Shown here piece after piece: positions 1 to 11,394 of a DNA stretch of 64,000 nt. Origin of the DNA: Qipengyuania gaetbuli. GTDB lineage: Bacteria > Pseudomonadota > Alphaproteobacteria > Sphingomonadales > Sphingomonadaceae. The notes beneath the pieces are model-generated. The model did not search any database. It was not told the origin of the DNA and saw only the letters and a program-made list of their open reading frames with translations. The translations under genes and the position numbers were made by a program. The stretch lies in assembly GCF_020524765.1 (NCBI RefSeq), contig NZ_JAIVLR010000003.1:62001-126000 (forward strand). Direction: 5' to 3'. Position 1 is the first letter of the stretch, and each line of letters begins with the position of its first letter.

Positions 1-1690
1 CGGTGGCCAGCTTCTGTTCGTAGAATGCCTTGTCGTCACCGGCAGTGCCGAGCTTGGCGTGAGCCACCTTGGACATCTTCAGCCACATCAGGCCCAGCGT
101 CACGATGCCCATGATGTGCATGTAGTGATGGGCACCCGCACCGAGGTGGTTCGGGTTCTGCATCGCATTCTGCATGAACCACATAGTCGCGGCCTGCTGC
201 TGGCCGAGGGCCTTTTCCAGCTGCTCGGCCATGTCCTTGAGCTCGTCGATTTCCTTCGCCGCGGCGATTTCCTCGCCGACATGCTTGAAGAAGGCCTGGA
301 CCGCGGCGCCGCCCTTCTGGGCCAGCTTGCGGCCGCACAGGTCCATCGCCTGCACGCCGTTGGTGCCTTCGTATATCTGGGCGATGCGGGCATCACGCAC
401 GAACTGGCTCATGCCCCATTCCTCGATGTAGCCGTGGCCGCCGAAGACCTGCTGCATGTTGGTGGCGACTTCATAGCCCTTGTCGGTGCCATACCCCTTG
501 ATGACCGGGGTCATCAGGCCGAGCAGGAGATCGGCCTGCTCGCGCTCTTCCTCGGTCTGCGCCTTGTGGGTCAGGTCGACCAGCAGGCCGCCCCACAGGG
601 CGAGCGCGCGCATGCCCTCGGTGAAGGCCTTTGCATCCATGAGCATCCGGCGAACGTCGGGGTGGACGAAGATCGGGTCGGCCTGCGCCTCGGGCTCTGC
701 CGGACCGGTCAGGGCACGGCCCTGGCGGCGGTCGAGCGCGTAGGCCACAGCGTTCTGGTAGGCGACTTCGGCCTGGCTGAGGCCCTGGATGCCGACGCCG
801 AGGCGCGCGGCATTCATCATGATGAACATGGCAGCGAGGCCCTTGTTCTCTTCGCCGACCATCCAGCCCGTCGCGCCGTCATAGTTGAGCACGCAGGTCG
901 AGTTGCCGTGGATGCCCATCTTGTGTTCGATCGAGCCGCACATCACGCCGTTGCGCTCGCCCGGCGTGCCGTCTTCGTTCACGATGAACTTCGGCACCAC
1001 GAAGAGCGAGATGCCCTTGGTGCTGTCCGGGGCGCCCGGCGTCTTGGCCAGCACGAGGTGGATGATGTTTTCGGACATGTCGTGTTCGCCGGCCGAGATG
1101 AAGATCTTCGTGCCAGTGATCGAATAGGAACCGTCACCGTTCGGAACGGCCTTGGTACGGATCATGCCAAGGTCGGTGCCGCAGTGCGGCTCGGTAAGGT
1201 TCATCGTGCCGGTCCACTCGCCCGAGACCATCTTGGGCAGGTACATCGCCTTCTGCTCTTCGGACCCCTTGGCGACCAACGCGGAAATCGCACCGTTGGT
1301 GAGGCCCGGATACATTCCGAAGGCCTGGTTGGCGCTGGAGATGAATTCTTCCATCACGAAGCCGAGGACATGGGGCATGCCCTGGCCGCCGAATTCCTCC
1401 GAATGCGCCAGCGTGCCCCAGCCCGCTTCACGGAACTGGTCGAAAGCCTCCTTGAACCCCGGAGGCGTCGTGACCGAACCGTCGTCGTTACGCACGCAGC
1501 CATGCTCGTCACCGATGCGATTGAGCGGCGCGAGGACTTCCGCACAGAATTTGCCGCCTTCGTTGATCACGGCATCGGTGACATCGTCGGTCGCCATTTC
1601 GAAGCCCGGAAGGTTTCCGTAGCTGGCGAGGTCGAGCACTTCGTTAATGATGAAGCGCGTGTCGCGGGTGGGTGCGGTGTAAACGGGCAT
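1..1690 (-). CDS. Acyl-CoA dehydrogenase (long form with C-terminal extension), 3' end cut by window
   Basis: FAD-dependent acyl-CoA dehydrogenase of the roughly 600-residue class with an extra C-terminal domain, catalysing alpha,beta-dehydrogenation of an acyl-CoA in fatty-acid or branched-chain breakdown. The start ATG (1690-1688) follows an AAGGA ribosome site and begins MPVYTAPTRDTRF. Recognisable stretches are the substrate/FAD segment with MNLTEPHCGTDLG and ITGTKIFIS, the mid-domain with DRRQGRAL, and the acyl-CoA dehydrogenase signature QVFGGHGYIEEW followed by QIYEGTNGVQAMDL. The stop codon lies outside the window. The MerR-type gene directly upstream on the same strand is the usual companion and probable regulator. 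Chain-length preference cannot be read from the sequence. Confidence 0.93.
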   Translation of the reverse strand, partial: MPVYTAPTRDTRFIINEVLDLASYGNLPGFEMATDDVTDAVINEGGKFCAEVLAPLNRIGDEHGCVRNDDGSVTTPPGFKEAFDQFREAGWGTLAHSEEFGGQGMPHVLGFVMEEFISSANQAFGMYPGLTNGAISALVAKGSEEQKAMYLPKMVSGEWTGTMNLTEPHCGTDLGMIRTKAVPNGDGSYSITGTKIFISAGEHDMSENIIHLVLAKTPGAPDSTKGISLFVVPKFIVNEDGTPGERNGVMCGSIEHKMGIHGNSTCVLNYDGATGWMVGEENKGLAAMFIMMNAARLGVGIQGLSQAEVAYQNAVAYALDRRQGRALTGPAEPEAQADPIFVHPDVRRMLMDAKAFTEGMRALALWGGLLVDLTHKAQTEEEREQADLLLGLMTPVIKGYGTDKGYEVATNMQQVFGGHGYIEEWGMSQFVRDARIAQIYEGTNGVQAMDLCGRKLAQKGGAAVQAFFKHVGEEIAAAKEIDELKDMAEQLEKALGQQQAATMWFMQNAMQNPNHLGAGAHHYMHIMGIVTLGLMWLKMSKVAHAKLGTAGDDKAFYEQKLAT

Positions 1691-1751
1691 GTTGGGTCCT
1701 TGGAGAGAGGTTATCTTTAGCTTTGGCTTCTCGCCGGGGAGGAAAGCGAAT

Positions 1752-2207
1752 TCAGTCCAGCTGTTCTTCGACAAGGGTGATGAACTCGGTCAGTTCCTTG
1801 ATCGAGCTGTCGATGTCGGCTCGCTGCGCCTTGAGTTTCGCGACGTGCTTGCGACACTTTTCAAGCGTCACACGGCGCTGCTCGGCGCGCCCGTCGTCAA
1901 GGTCGTAAAGGTCGATCATCTCGCGGATTTCGGTGAGCGAGAAGCCCACGTTCTTCGCCCGCATGATCCAGGCCAGGCGCGCGCGGTCGCGCTTCGAGTA
2001 GATGCGGGTAAGACCGACGCGCGAGGGGGCGATCAGCCCTTCGTCTTCGTAGAAGCGCAGGGCTCGGGCAGTACACTCGAACTCGCTGGTGAGATCCGAA
2101 ATCGAGAACTGTTCCCGCTCGAGCTTGTCCGGACGCTCCAGATGGGCGCCGGCATGGCGACGGTCGGTTTCGTCATTCGACGGCGTGTTTTGAAGCGGTT
2201 GGGCCAT
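1752..2207 (-). CDS. MerR-family transcriptional regulator of acyl-CoA catabolism
   Basis: A 151-residue MerR-family protein. After a 30-residue polar leader comes the winged-helix DNA-binding region (FSISDLTSEF, then TARALRFYEDEGLI and RIYSKRDRARLAWI, about residues 34-85), followed by a C-terminal coiled coil (about 100-150) that would serve as the dimer helix. There is no metal-binding Cys pattern like that of MerR, CueR or SoxR, so it fits the LiuR-like group that senses acyl-CoA intermediates. It lies 61 bp upstream of the acyl-CoA dehydrogenase on the same strand, and a dyad sits just before its own start. Regulation of its neighbour and of itself is inferred from this layout. Confidence 0.85.
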   Translation of the reverse strand: MAQPLQNTPSNDETDRRHAGAHLERPDKLEREQFSISDLTSEFECTARALRFYEDEGLIAPSRVGLTRIYSKRDRARLAWIMRAKNVGFSLTEIREMIDLYDLDDGRAEQRRVTLEKCRKHVAKLKAQRADIDSSIKELTEFITLVEEQLD

Positions 2208-2222
2208 GAGGTCTCTCTACCG

Positions 2223-2243
2223 CAACGTTTACGTAAGCGTCAA
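2223..2243 (-). promoter_or_regulatory. Candidate MerR/LiuR-type operator
   Basis: The plus strand reads CAACGTTTACGTAAGCGTCAA, a partial dyad centred on TTACGTAA (2229-2236) with CGT repeats either side. TTTACGTTWACGTAAA-like dyads are the known sites of LiuR-type MerR regulators. It lies about 16 bp before the regulator's ATG and runs into the last codons of hisI, so autoregulation is likely. Confidence 0.5.
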
Positions 2244-2614
2244 GTCTTGACGGGTTGGAGAACACCGTCTTCCAGCCTGCGATAGAAACAGCTGGTCGCA
2301 CCCGTGTGGCACGTCGGACCGGCAGGCTCACACATCAGCACCAGCGCGTCCTGGTCGCAGTCGACGAGAATTTCGCGCACCTTGAGCACGTTCCCCGAGC
2401 TCTCGCCCTTCTGCCAAAGCTTTCCGCGAGAACGCGAATGGAAGTGGGCAAGGCCAGTACTCCGCGTTGCCGCCATCGCCTCCTCGTCCATGAAGGCGAC
2501 CATCAGGATTTCGTGATTCGCAGCGTTCACCACCACCGCGCTGAGCAGGCCGTTGGCATCGAACCTGGGCATGAATGCCTGCCCCGTTTCGCGCTCGATC
2601 GTGTCTTCAGCCAT
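2240..2614 (-). CDS. hisI: Phosphoribosyl-AMP cyclohydrolase
   Basis: HisI opens the purine ring of phosphoribosyl-AMP in step three of histidine biosynthesis, in the cytoplasm. The 124-residue protein is monofunctional, with no HisE domain. Visible signatures are the [10 protein letters not shown] loop, the Mg/Zn-binding DCDQDALVL segment, and the zinc cysteines in [16 protein letters not shown]. An open frame extends upstream, but [11 protein letters not shown] at 2614 gives the family's usual N-terminus and has GGAA upstream. No other his genes are nearby. Its stop overlaps the candidate operator of the MerR gene. Confidence 0.93.
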   Translation of the reverse strand: MAEDTIERETGQAFMPRFDANGLLSAVVVNAANHEILMVAFMDEEAMAATRSTGLAHFHSRSRGKLWQKGESSGNVLKVREILVDCDQDALVLMCEPAGPTCHTGATSCFYRRLEDGVLQPVKT

Positions 2615-2930
2615 GTTTCGTGTTCCGTTTTGTAAAAATACGACAGCTTGTTGCAGGATAACCACAAGCGGGTTTCAAAATCGACAATCCCGGCAGATCG
2701 CTATTCAATGATCGACCTGTTTGAGGAATGTTCTCTCCTGCAGGCAATGTGAGGCCTGTCAACCGGATCGTGGGCTTTCGCAGAATGCTCGGGTTTTGGG
2801 GGTCCCGGATTCGCGGCCGCGCGGGGGTATTGGCGCGGCGCATCCGGTAACGATGAGGGATAGGACCCGATGCATGCTGGGGGGCTGCATCTTGGCCGCA
2901 AGGCCGGTCCGGTGTATTTCGTCACGTGGC
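2615..2930. other. Gene-free stretch between hisI and comF; possible unannotated transcript
   Basis: No frame here has a credible start, ribosome site and protein-like composition. The stretch must hold the hisI promoter on the minus strand. On the plus strand a weak promoter-like pair (TCGACA near 2683, TATTCA near 2703) precedes a GC-rich segment that ends at the terminator at 2931. I looked for 6S RNA, SRP RNA, tmRNA and RNase P signatures and recognised none. Confidence 0.4.
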
Positions 2931-2963
2931 GCCCGGGATCGCAAGGTCCCGGGCGTTTCGTTT
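2931..2963 (+). terminator. Rho-independent-type terminator
   Basis: A perfect 8-bp stem (GCCCGGGA at 2931-2938, TCCCGGGC at 2947-2954) with an 8-base loop is followed on the plus strand by GTTTCGTTT. The T-rich side faces the plus direction, although the flanking genes (comF and hisI) are both on the minus strand. It just abuts the comF stop. Confidence 0.6.
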
Positions 2964-3732
2964 AGGCAGCATGGTCAAGCGCTTCGTCGAGCACCCGCGA
3001 AAAACAGGCGATGACGACCGACCGCGCGCCGGCTTTCTTCAGCACCTTCACGCAGGTTGAAGACGTCGCACCACTGGTGAGAACATCGTCGACCAGAAGC
3101 ACATCGCGTCCTCGCACCTGACGCTCGCCCTTTCCCGACAGTGTAATCGCACCCGATAGAACCTTTTCGCGCTCCCTGCGCCCCTTCCCGCCGAGGCTCT
3201 CGGTAGCCTTGCGCCGCTCCAGCGAATCCAAAGAAAGGGTACCGCAACCCAGCTTCTCCAGCTCGCGAGCCAACAGGGCGGCCTGGTTGAAACCGCGCCG
3301 CCACAACCGCCACCGGTGTAGCGGCACCGGTACGATAAGCCTCTCGGGCGAACCGGGAGGGACCCGGGCCGCAATGAGCCGGGCCAGCATCGGCGCCATG
3401 GCGATCCGTCCGCCATGCTTGAAAGCGAGCACCAGCTTGCGGGAGGTATCCGTGTAGAGCGTTCCGGCGGCGATGCCGTCATGCAAAGGCGGCTTCACCA
3501 TACATGGCAGGCACACCCCGCCTTCCGACACTCCAGACGCACCGAATGGCCGCTGGCAGGTCGCGCAGGAAGGATCGGTCGGAATGGCAAGGTCTTCCCA
3601 GCAGGAGACGCATAGCCCGCCTTGCTCGCCGACTCCCTCGCCGCAGGCCGGGCAGCGCGGCGGGTAGACCAGATCGACGATCGGCGCGGCACCTTCGCGC
3701 AATATCTTCCTGAAATGTCGCGCTTTCCCCAT
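2962..3732 (-). CDS. comF: ComF-family phosphoribosyltransferase-like protein
   Basis: ComF family (double zinc finger plus type I phosphoribosyltransferase fold), linked in other bacteria to DNA uptake and recombination; its enzymatic role is unclear. The N-terminal third carries CxxC pairs (CPACGEG, CVSCWEDL, CATCQRPF, CLPCM) that fit two zinc knuckles. The C-terminal half has VPVPLHRWRLWRRGFNQA and the PRPP-loop motif VLLVDDVLTSGAT. The open frame runs further upstream, but that would overlap the divergent methyltransferase, so ATG 3732 (MGKARHFRK, 256 residues) is chosen. No other competence genes are visible nearby. Confidence 0.9.
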   Translation of the reverse strand: MGKARHFRKILREGAAPIVDLVYPPRCPACGEGVGEQGGLCVSCWEDLAIPTDPSCATCQRPFGASGVSEGGVCLPCMVKPPLHDGIAAGTLYTDTSRKLVLAFKHGGRIAMAPMLARLIAARVPPGSPERLIVPVPLHRWRLWRRGFNQAALLARELEKLGCGTLSLDSLERRKATESLGGKGRREREKVLSGAITLSGKGERQVRGRDVLLVDDVLTSGATSSTCVKVLKKAGARSVVIACFSRVLDEALDHAA

Positions 3733-3788
3733 TCTTGCCGAGATGACGCGCTTGCATCGCGCTGGCAAGGGCGGCAGGGGCCTGCGCA

Positions 3789-4543
3789 ATGGAAACACGG
3801 TCGCCTCCCCGCATTTTCTCGCGTCCTCGTCGCATGGCCGGACTGCGCCGCGCGCTGGTGCGCCAGTCGCAGCGCGATGCGGCACGCTACATCATGGACG
3901 ACATGGTGGAAGACGTGCTCGAACGGCTCGAATTCATGCGCCTGTCGCCGGCACGCGTCCTCGTCATCGGCGACTGGACGGGGACGCTGGCACTGTCCCT
4001 GCGCGGGAATGGTGCGAGGGTCGAAGAGACCGATGTGCGGACGCTGGACGAGGAAGCGCCTCTTTCCTCCGGCCCTTATGATCTCATCGTCAGCCTCGCC
4101 TCGCTCGAACGGGTGAACGACCTGCCTGGAGCACTTCTGCACCTGCGCGCCGCGCTGGCAAAAGACGGCATCCTGATCGCCAGCCTGATCGGGGCCGGGT
4201 CGCTTCCAAACCTGCGCCGTGCCATGATTGCGGCAGAGCCCGATCGGGCGGCACCGCGTATGCATCCGCTGGTCGACAATGCCGCTGCATCTGCTCTGAT
4301 GCAGCGGGCGCTGTTCCGGCGGCAAGTGGTCGACAGCCGGACGCTGGAGGTGGCCTTCTCCTCGCTCGACCGCCTCGTTTCCGACCTTCGTGATCAGAGC
4401 CTCACCTCCAGCCTTGCGACGCAGGCCCCGCCGCTGTCGCGCACAGCACTCGAGCGGGCCCGGACTGCCTTTCTCGAAGGAGCTGGCAAGCAGGGCCGCG
4501 TTACCGAGGCCTTCGAAATCCTGACCCTGACGGGCTGGAAGGA

Positions 4544-4547
<4 letters not shown>
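3789..4547 (+). CDS. Class I SAM-dependent methyltransferase-like protein (BioC/NDUFAF5-like)
   Basis: A 252-residue protein beginning METRSPPRIFSRPRRMAGLRRA, a start style shared by alphaproteobacterial BioC/NDUFAF5-like proteins. A glycine-poor version of the SAM-binding motif (VLVIGDWTGTLALSL, about residues 57-71), an acidic turn (VEETDVRTLD) and the motif IV-like PYDLIVSLASLERVNDLP support the fold. NDUFAF5-type proteins modify an arginine on a complex I subunit; whether this one does is unknown. It diverges from comF, and its TAG stop overlaps the ppdK stop in the tetranucleotide CTAG. Confidence 0.75.
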
Positions 4548-7222
<2,675 letters not shown>

Positions 7223-7279
7223 CAAGGCAGTTCCTACAGCTTGGAACACATGGAACACAGTCCATGCAGATAAACCGGA

Positions 7280-9481
7280 TCAGCCTTCGATCCGGCTGAA
7301 GTCAGCGACTTTGTGCACTGCAGCACGGAAGGCTGCAAGCAGGTCGAGACGATGTGCCCGCTTGTTTTCTTCATCCGCGTTTACCGTCACTTCGTCGAAG
7401 AAGCGGTCGATCGGTGCGCGAAGGCTGGCGAGAGCCGCCATTGCGCCGGAGAAGTCCTCCGCCTCGATCGCCTGCGCTGCCGCCGGTTCAGAAGTCGCCA
7501 ATGCATCCATCAGCGCCTTTTCGGCAGGCTCGGGATCGTAGGAAAGCTCTTTCGCGTGGCGCTCGGCCATTTTGGCTTCGACTACGGCGCGCATATCGGG
7601 ATCGTCGACCAGCGCCAGCGGGTCTTCCTCGCCGGTGCGGGCGATTTCGCCCTCGATCCCGTGCCAGTCTTCCTTCTTGAGGATATTGGCCGCGCGCTTG
7701 TAGCCGGCGAGCAGGTTCGCGCCGTCCTCGGTCTCCATAAAGGACTGGAGCGCCTTCACGCGTGCAAGCAGGCGGACGAGATCGTCTTCGCCGCCTAGCG
7801 CAAAGACCGCGTCGATGAGGTCGTGGCGGACCCCTGCCTCACGCTGCTGGACCTTCAGGCGGTCCGCGAAGAAGTCGAGCAGATCGCCCTGCGCAACGCC
7901 GAACCGAAGCCCGTTGTCCTGAAGGATGCGGATGACACCGAGGGCCGCACGGCGAAGCGCGAAGGGGTCCTTCGATCCCGTCGGCTTCTCGTCGATGGAG
8001 AAGAAACTGCGCAGCGTATCGAGCTTGTCCGCCAGGCTCACCGCCACCGTTGCCGGCGCAGTAGGCACATCATCGCCCTGCCCAACCGGCTTGTAGTGGT
8101 CGCGGATCGCGTCGGCGACGGCATCGGGCAGGCCTTCGGCGCGGGCGTAGTAGCCGCCCATCAGGCCCTGCAGTTCTGGAAACTCGCCGACCATTTCGGT
8201 GACGAGGTCGGCCTTGGCGAGGCGCGCGGCCTGTTCGGCCATGTCCGCATCGGCGCCCTTGACCACGCCTTCCTCGACCAGCCAGCGCGCCAGCTTAGCT
8301 ACGCGCTCGACTTTGTCGGCCACGGTGCCCAGCTTCTCGTGGAAGGTGATGCGCTTGAGGCCCTCGGCGTGCTGTGCGAGCGTCTTCTTGCGATCGACAT
8401 CCCAGAAGAAGCGTGCGTCGGACAGGCGCGCGGCGAGGACCTTGCGGTTGCCGTCGACCACGCGCGCGCCCCCGTCGGCCGCCTCGATATTGGCGGTGCA
8501 GATGAAGGCGTTGGCGAGATTGCCTGCGTCGTCCTCGCACACGAAATACTTCTGGTTCACGCGCGCGGTGAGCTGGATCGTCTCGGGCGGGACTTCGAGG
8601 AAGTCTTCCTCGAACCGGCCTAGCAGCGGGACCGGCCATTCGGTCAGGCCGGCGTTCTCGATGACGAGTCCTTCATCCTCGACCAGCTTGAGGCCTGCAC
8701 TCTTCGCGGCGGCCATTGCGCCAATCCTGATTTCTTCCTCGCGAAGCCTGTGGTCGACAATCACATGAGCATCAAAGAGCTTACGCTGATAGTCGTCGGG
8801 ATTACCGATTTCGATCATGCCGTTACTGTTCAAAGCAGTCGGGTTCTTGTCTTTGAAAAACTCGACCGGCAGCCCGGAATTGCGCGACTTGGGATCAGAT
8901 TTCCTAATACCATGGAAGCGATGGCCCGCAGTTTCACGACCGCTCTTGACGCCATGCACCTCGCATTCGATCACGTCGTCACCCAGCAGCGCGACGATGC
9001 CCGAGAGCGGGCGAACCCAGCGAAGGCTTTCGGTGCTCATCGAAGCAGCGCCCCAGCGCATCGACTTGGGCCAGCTGAATTCGCGGATGATCGCGGGAAT
9101 CGCTTCGGCGAGGAGGTCCTTGGTCGCCTTGCCCGGCTTCTCGATGACCGCAAAATAGGTGCTGCGTCCCTTCACGTCGCGCAGTTCCAGCTGGTCGCGG
9201 GTCACGCCGTTCTTGCGGCAGAAGCCTTCGATCGCCTGGTCGGGTGCGCCTTCGGGCGGGCCCTTGGCTTCCTCGCTCACTGCTTCGGTTGCTTCAGGCA
9301 GACCGCGCGCGATAAGCGCGAGACGACGCGGGGTCGACCAGACGGTGATATCGCCGACCCTGACGCCGGCGGCTTCCATTTCGCGCCGGAACAGCTTTTC
9401 GAGTTCGTCGCGCGCACCCGCCTGCATGCGGGCAGGGATTTCTTCGCTGCGCAGTTCGAGGAGGAAGTCGGAGCCACTCAT
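7280..9481 (-). CDS. glyS: Glycyl-tRNA synthetase beta subunit
   Basis: The beta subunit of the heterotetrameric glycyl-tRNA synthetase contacts tRNA-Gly. At 733 residues it starts [19 protein letters not shown], the family's conserved opening, and contains the central [15 protein letters not shown] and [12 protein letters not shown] stretches and a C-terminal helical anticodon-binding region. The ATG (9481-9479) overlaps the glyQ TGA in ATGA, so the two subunits are translationally coupled, which suits equal subunit production. The open frame continues upstream through glyQ, but that extension is antigenic noise in the wrong frame rather than protein. Confidence 0.97.
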   Translation of the reverse strand: MSGSDFLLELRSEEIPARMQAGARDELEKLFRREMEAAGVRVGDITVWSTPRRLALIARGLPEATEAVSEEAKGPPEGAPDQAIEGFCRKNGVTRDQLELRDVKGRSTYFAVIEKPGKATKDLLAEAIPAIIREFSWPKSMRWGAASMSTESLRWVRPLSGIVALLGDDVIECEVHGVKSGRETAGHRFHGIRKSDPKSRNSGLPVEFFKDKNPTALNSNGMIEIGNPDDYQRKLFDAHVIVDHRLREEEIRIGAMAAAKSAGLKLVEDEGLVIENAGLTEWPVPLLGRFEEDFLEVPPETIQLTARVNQKYFVCEDDAGNLANAFICTANIEAADGGARVVDGNRKVLAARLSDARFFWDVDRKKTLAQHAEGLKRITFHEKLGTVADKVERVAKLARWLVEEGVVKGADADMAEQAARLAKADLVTEMVGEFPELQGLMGGYYARAEGLPDAVADAIRDHYKPVGQGDDVPTAPATVAVSLADKLDTLRSFFSIDEKPTGSKDPFALRRAALGVIRILQDNGLRFGVAQGDLLDFFADRLKVQQREAGVRHDLIDAVFALGGEDDLVRLLARVKALQSFMETEDGANLLAGYKRAANILKKEDWHGIEGEIARTGEEDPLALVDDPDMRAVVEAKMAERHAKELSYDPEPAEKALMDALATSEPAAAQAIEAEDFSGAMAALASLRAPIDRFFDEVTVNADEENKRAHRLDLLAAFRAAVHKVADFSRIEG

Positions 9482-10377
9482 TTCGACCACTCCGGATATT
9501 TCTCGGCCCACACGGGCGCTTCCTTTTCCATGTGCGCTTCGCAGGCCCCGCGCGCGAGATCGCGGACGCGGCCCATGTAGCTGGCGCGTTCCTGCACGCT
9601 GATCACGCCGCGCGCCTGCAGCAGGTTGAAGATGTGGCTGGCCTCCACAGCCTGCTCGTATGCCGCGATGGGGACGTTGTGCGCGAGCGCGTTCTTGCAC
9701 TCGGTCTCGGCCTTGTTGAACAGGTCGAACAGCGCATCCGTTTCGGCGACCTCGAAGTTCCACTTCGACATCTGCTTCTCGTTTTCGAGGAAGACGTCGC
9801 CATAGGTCACGCCCTGCCCGTTGAAGTCGAGATCGTACACGTTGTCGACGCCCTGAATATACATCGCAAGGCGTTCGAGACCGTAGGTTAGCTCGCCCGC
9901 GACCGGCTTGCAGTCGAAGCCGCCCATCTGCTGGAAATAGGTGAACTGGGTCACTTCCATCCCGTCGCACCAGACTTCCCAGCCAAGGCCCCACGCGCCC
10001 AGCGTCGGGCTTTCCCAGTCGTCTTCCACGAAGCGGATATCGTGCTTGAGCGGATCGATGCCGATCACCTCGAGGCTCTTCAAGTAAAGGTCCTGGATGT
10101 CCGGCGGGCTCGGCTTCAGGATCACCTGGTACTGGTAATAGTGCTGCAACCGGTTCGGGTTCTCGCCATAGCGGCCGTCGGTCGGACGGCGGCAGGGCTG
10201 CACGAACGCCGCATTCCACGGCTCGGGCCCCAGCGCACGAAGCGTGGTCGCCGTGTGGAAGGTCCCTGCCCCCATGCGCATGTCATAGGGCTGGAGGATG
10301 AGACAGCCGTGCGCGCTCCAGAAATCGTGGAGCGCGAGGATCATGTCCTGGAAGGATTTGCGCGGATTACGGTCCAT
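9478..10377 (-). CDS. glyQ: Glycyl-tRNA synthetase alpha subunit
   Basis: The alpha subunit holds the class II catalytic core that activates glycine. At 299 residues it shows [37 protein letters not shown], the motif 2 region [23 protein letters not shown], and [16 protein letters not shown] four codons upstream is possible, but ATG 10377 (MDRNPRKSF) is the better start. It is first in the glyQ-glyS pair and diverges from urcA across the dyad-rich region at 10461-10518. Confidence 0.97.
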   Translation of the reverse strand: MDRNPRKSFQDMILALHDFWSAHGCLILQPYDMRMGAGTFHTATTLRALGPEPWNAAFVQPCRRPTDGRYGENPNRLQHYYQYQVILKPSPPDIQDLYLKSLEVIGIDPLKHDIRFVEDDWESPTLGAWGLGWEVWCDGMEVTQFTYFQQMGGFDCKPVAGELTYGLERLAMYIQGVDNVYDLDFNGQGVTYGDVFLENEKQMSKWNFEVAETDALFDLFNKAETECKNALAHNVPIAAYEQAVEASHIFNLLQARGVISVQERASYMGRVRDLARGACEAHMEKEAPVWAEKYPEWSK

Positions 10378-10460
10378 GGCGCGGCGCAATGGAGGAAGCG
10401 CGAAAAAGGGTCAATGGCCGCCTGCAAAACACGCGCTGAAGACAGGTAATCACGACATCA

Positions 10461-10518
10461 TGTCAGGTAGTGTTGACATTGTCAGCGAATCAGGACATAT
10501 AGTCAACACAACCTGACA
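10461..10518 (+). promoter_or_regulatory. Sigma70-type promoter inside a long inverted repeat, upstream of urcA
   Basis: Two 17-bp arms (TGTCAGGTAGTGTTGAC at 10461-10477, GTCAACACAACCTGACA at 10502-10518) match at 16 of 17 positions around a 24-bp centre. Within them is TTGACA (10473-10478), 17 bp, then CATATA (10496-10501), and a second small dyad TGACA-T-TGTCA (10474-10484). The arms cover both promoter hexamers, the arrangement expected of a repressor operator. The regulator is unknown. Confidence 0.65.
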
Positions 10519-10571
10519 CAAAGGAAGGTTGACCTAACCACTGGACCCAACATCCAAGCTGGAGACCTGAC

Positions 10572-10889
10572 ATGAGAAAGAGCCTCGTTATCGCCGCCGC
10601 CCTGTTCACCATTCCCTCGGCCGCCATGGCCCAGGACGCACCGTCTGCGACCGTGAACATCACCGACCTCGATCTTTCCACCAAGGCCGGCCAGGACAAG
10701 CTCGACAAGCGCATGGACCAGGCGATCCGCCGCATGTGCCGCGTCGACGGCTACGATGCCGAACTCCGCCGCCAGGAAACCGCCTGCCGCCTCGCCGCCA
10801 AGGCCGATGCCGCGCCCAAGGTAGCCTACGTCATCGAGGCCGCCCGCAGCCAGCGTTTCGCCGCCATCGAACTCGATGTGCAGGGCTGA
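10572..10889 (+). CDS. UrcA-family exported protein
   Basis: A small exported protein (105 residues) with a clear Sec signal peptide (MRKSLVIAAALFTIPSAAMA, cleavage likely after AMA). The mature part has the UrcA-family pattern: NITDLDLSTKAGQDKLDKRMDQAIRRMC, then a second Cys in ETACRLAAK, consistent with one disulfide. UrcA-family proteins are numerous in Caulobacter and sphingomonads; their function is not established. It follows the TTGACA-N17-CATATA promoter buried in a large dyad, so strong control is expected. Confidence 0.82.
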   Translation: MRKSLVIAAALFTIPSAAMAQDAPSATVNITDLDLSTKAGQDKLDKRMDQAIRRMCRVDGYDAELRRQETACRLAAKADAAPKVAYVIEAARSQRFAAIELDVQG

Positions 10890-10898
10890 CCCGCTTTC

Positions 10899-10930
10899 GC
10901 CGGGGCGTCACGCGACAACGGCGCCCCGGC
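10899..10930 (+). terminator. GC-rich hairpin after urcA (weak terminator or mRNA stabiliser)
   Basis: A perfect 9-bp stem, GCCGGGGCG (10899-10907) and CGCCCCGGC (10922-10930), sits just after the urcA stop. No T-run follows directly, so it may protect the 3' end of the message or terminate only partially. Confidence 0.4.
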
Positions 10931-10964
10931 GGATCATCGATTTACTCAACAGGGACTGACAGAC

Positions 10965-11378
10965 ATGACCGCCAAACCGCTGACGAAACGCGAAAAATCG
11001 GTTCGTCGACACAATATCGCGACCCTGCTCGCATTGACGGCCTTCATCGCGCTGCTCGTACGATCGACGGAACTCGTGACCCTGCCAGAAACGGTGAACT
11101 TCGTGGCCATCATGACCCTGTTCTTCGCCGTCATCACCATGTTCATGACGCGCAATGCCGACGAGTACGTGGCAGCCATATGGCGGGCCGGCACCAGCAC
11201 CGCTTTCGTGTTTACTGCTGCCGTCCTCATCTTCCTGCCCTTCACCGAGGGGTTCATCGACGGACTGATGGGCTACGAGAACGGGCAGGATATCGACGCC
11301 AGCGACGCCAGCGAAATGGTGATCATCGCGTCCTTCTTCGTCGCCAATGCGTGGGCCCGCCTGCGCGGAACCTATTGA
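10965..11378 (+). CDS. Small membrane protein with RNADEY motif (member 1 of 3)
   Basis: I recognise no named family. The 137-residue protein has a basic N-terminus (KPLTKREKSVRRHN) and about four hydrophobic segments (roughly residues 18-34, 44-61, 76-92, 118-130). Between the second and third is RNADEYVAAIWRAG (63-76), a cytoplasmic-looking turn with charged residues. The same motif occurs in the gene at 12064 and in reduced form at 11395, so the three appear related. It is first in a tight run ending in an XRE regulator and a third membrane protein. Membrane location is inferred from hydrophobicity. Confidence 0.75.
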   Translation: MTAKPLTKREKSVRRHNIATLLALTAFIALLVRSTELVTLPETVNFVAIMTLFFAVITMFMTRNADEYVAAIWRAGTSTAFVFTAAVLIFLPFTEGFIDGLMGYENGQDIDASDASEMVIIASFFVANAWARLRGTY

Positions 11379-11394
11379 GCAGGGGAGGATGATC

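Noticed and set aside
59..1720. Long plus-strand open frame (over 550 codons) opposite the acyl-CoA dehydrogenase
   Set aside because: It mirrors codon periodicity of the real minus-strand gene, is rich in His/Arg/Gly without domains, and lacks a family match. The minus strand shows complete acyl-CoA dehydrogenase motifs.
2615..2930. Known structural RNA (SRP, 6S, tmRNA, RNase P) in the hisI-comF gap
   Set aside because: None of the conserved core sequences are visible; only a generic hairpin terminator is supported.
9482..10219. Upstream extension of the glyS frame through glyQ
   Set aside because: The in-frame extension reads a wrong frame of glyQ and has no GlyS homology; [14 protein letters not shown] at 9481 is the conserved start.
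10461..10518. Insertion-sequence ends or attachment site
   Set aside because: The inverted arms enclose only a promoter, with no transposase frame and no flanking target duplication.
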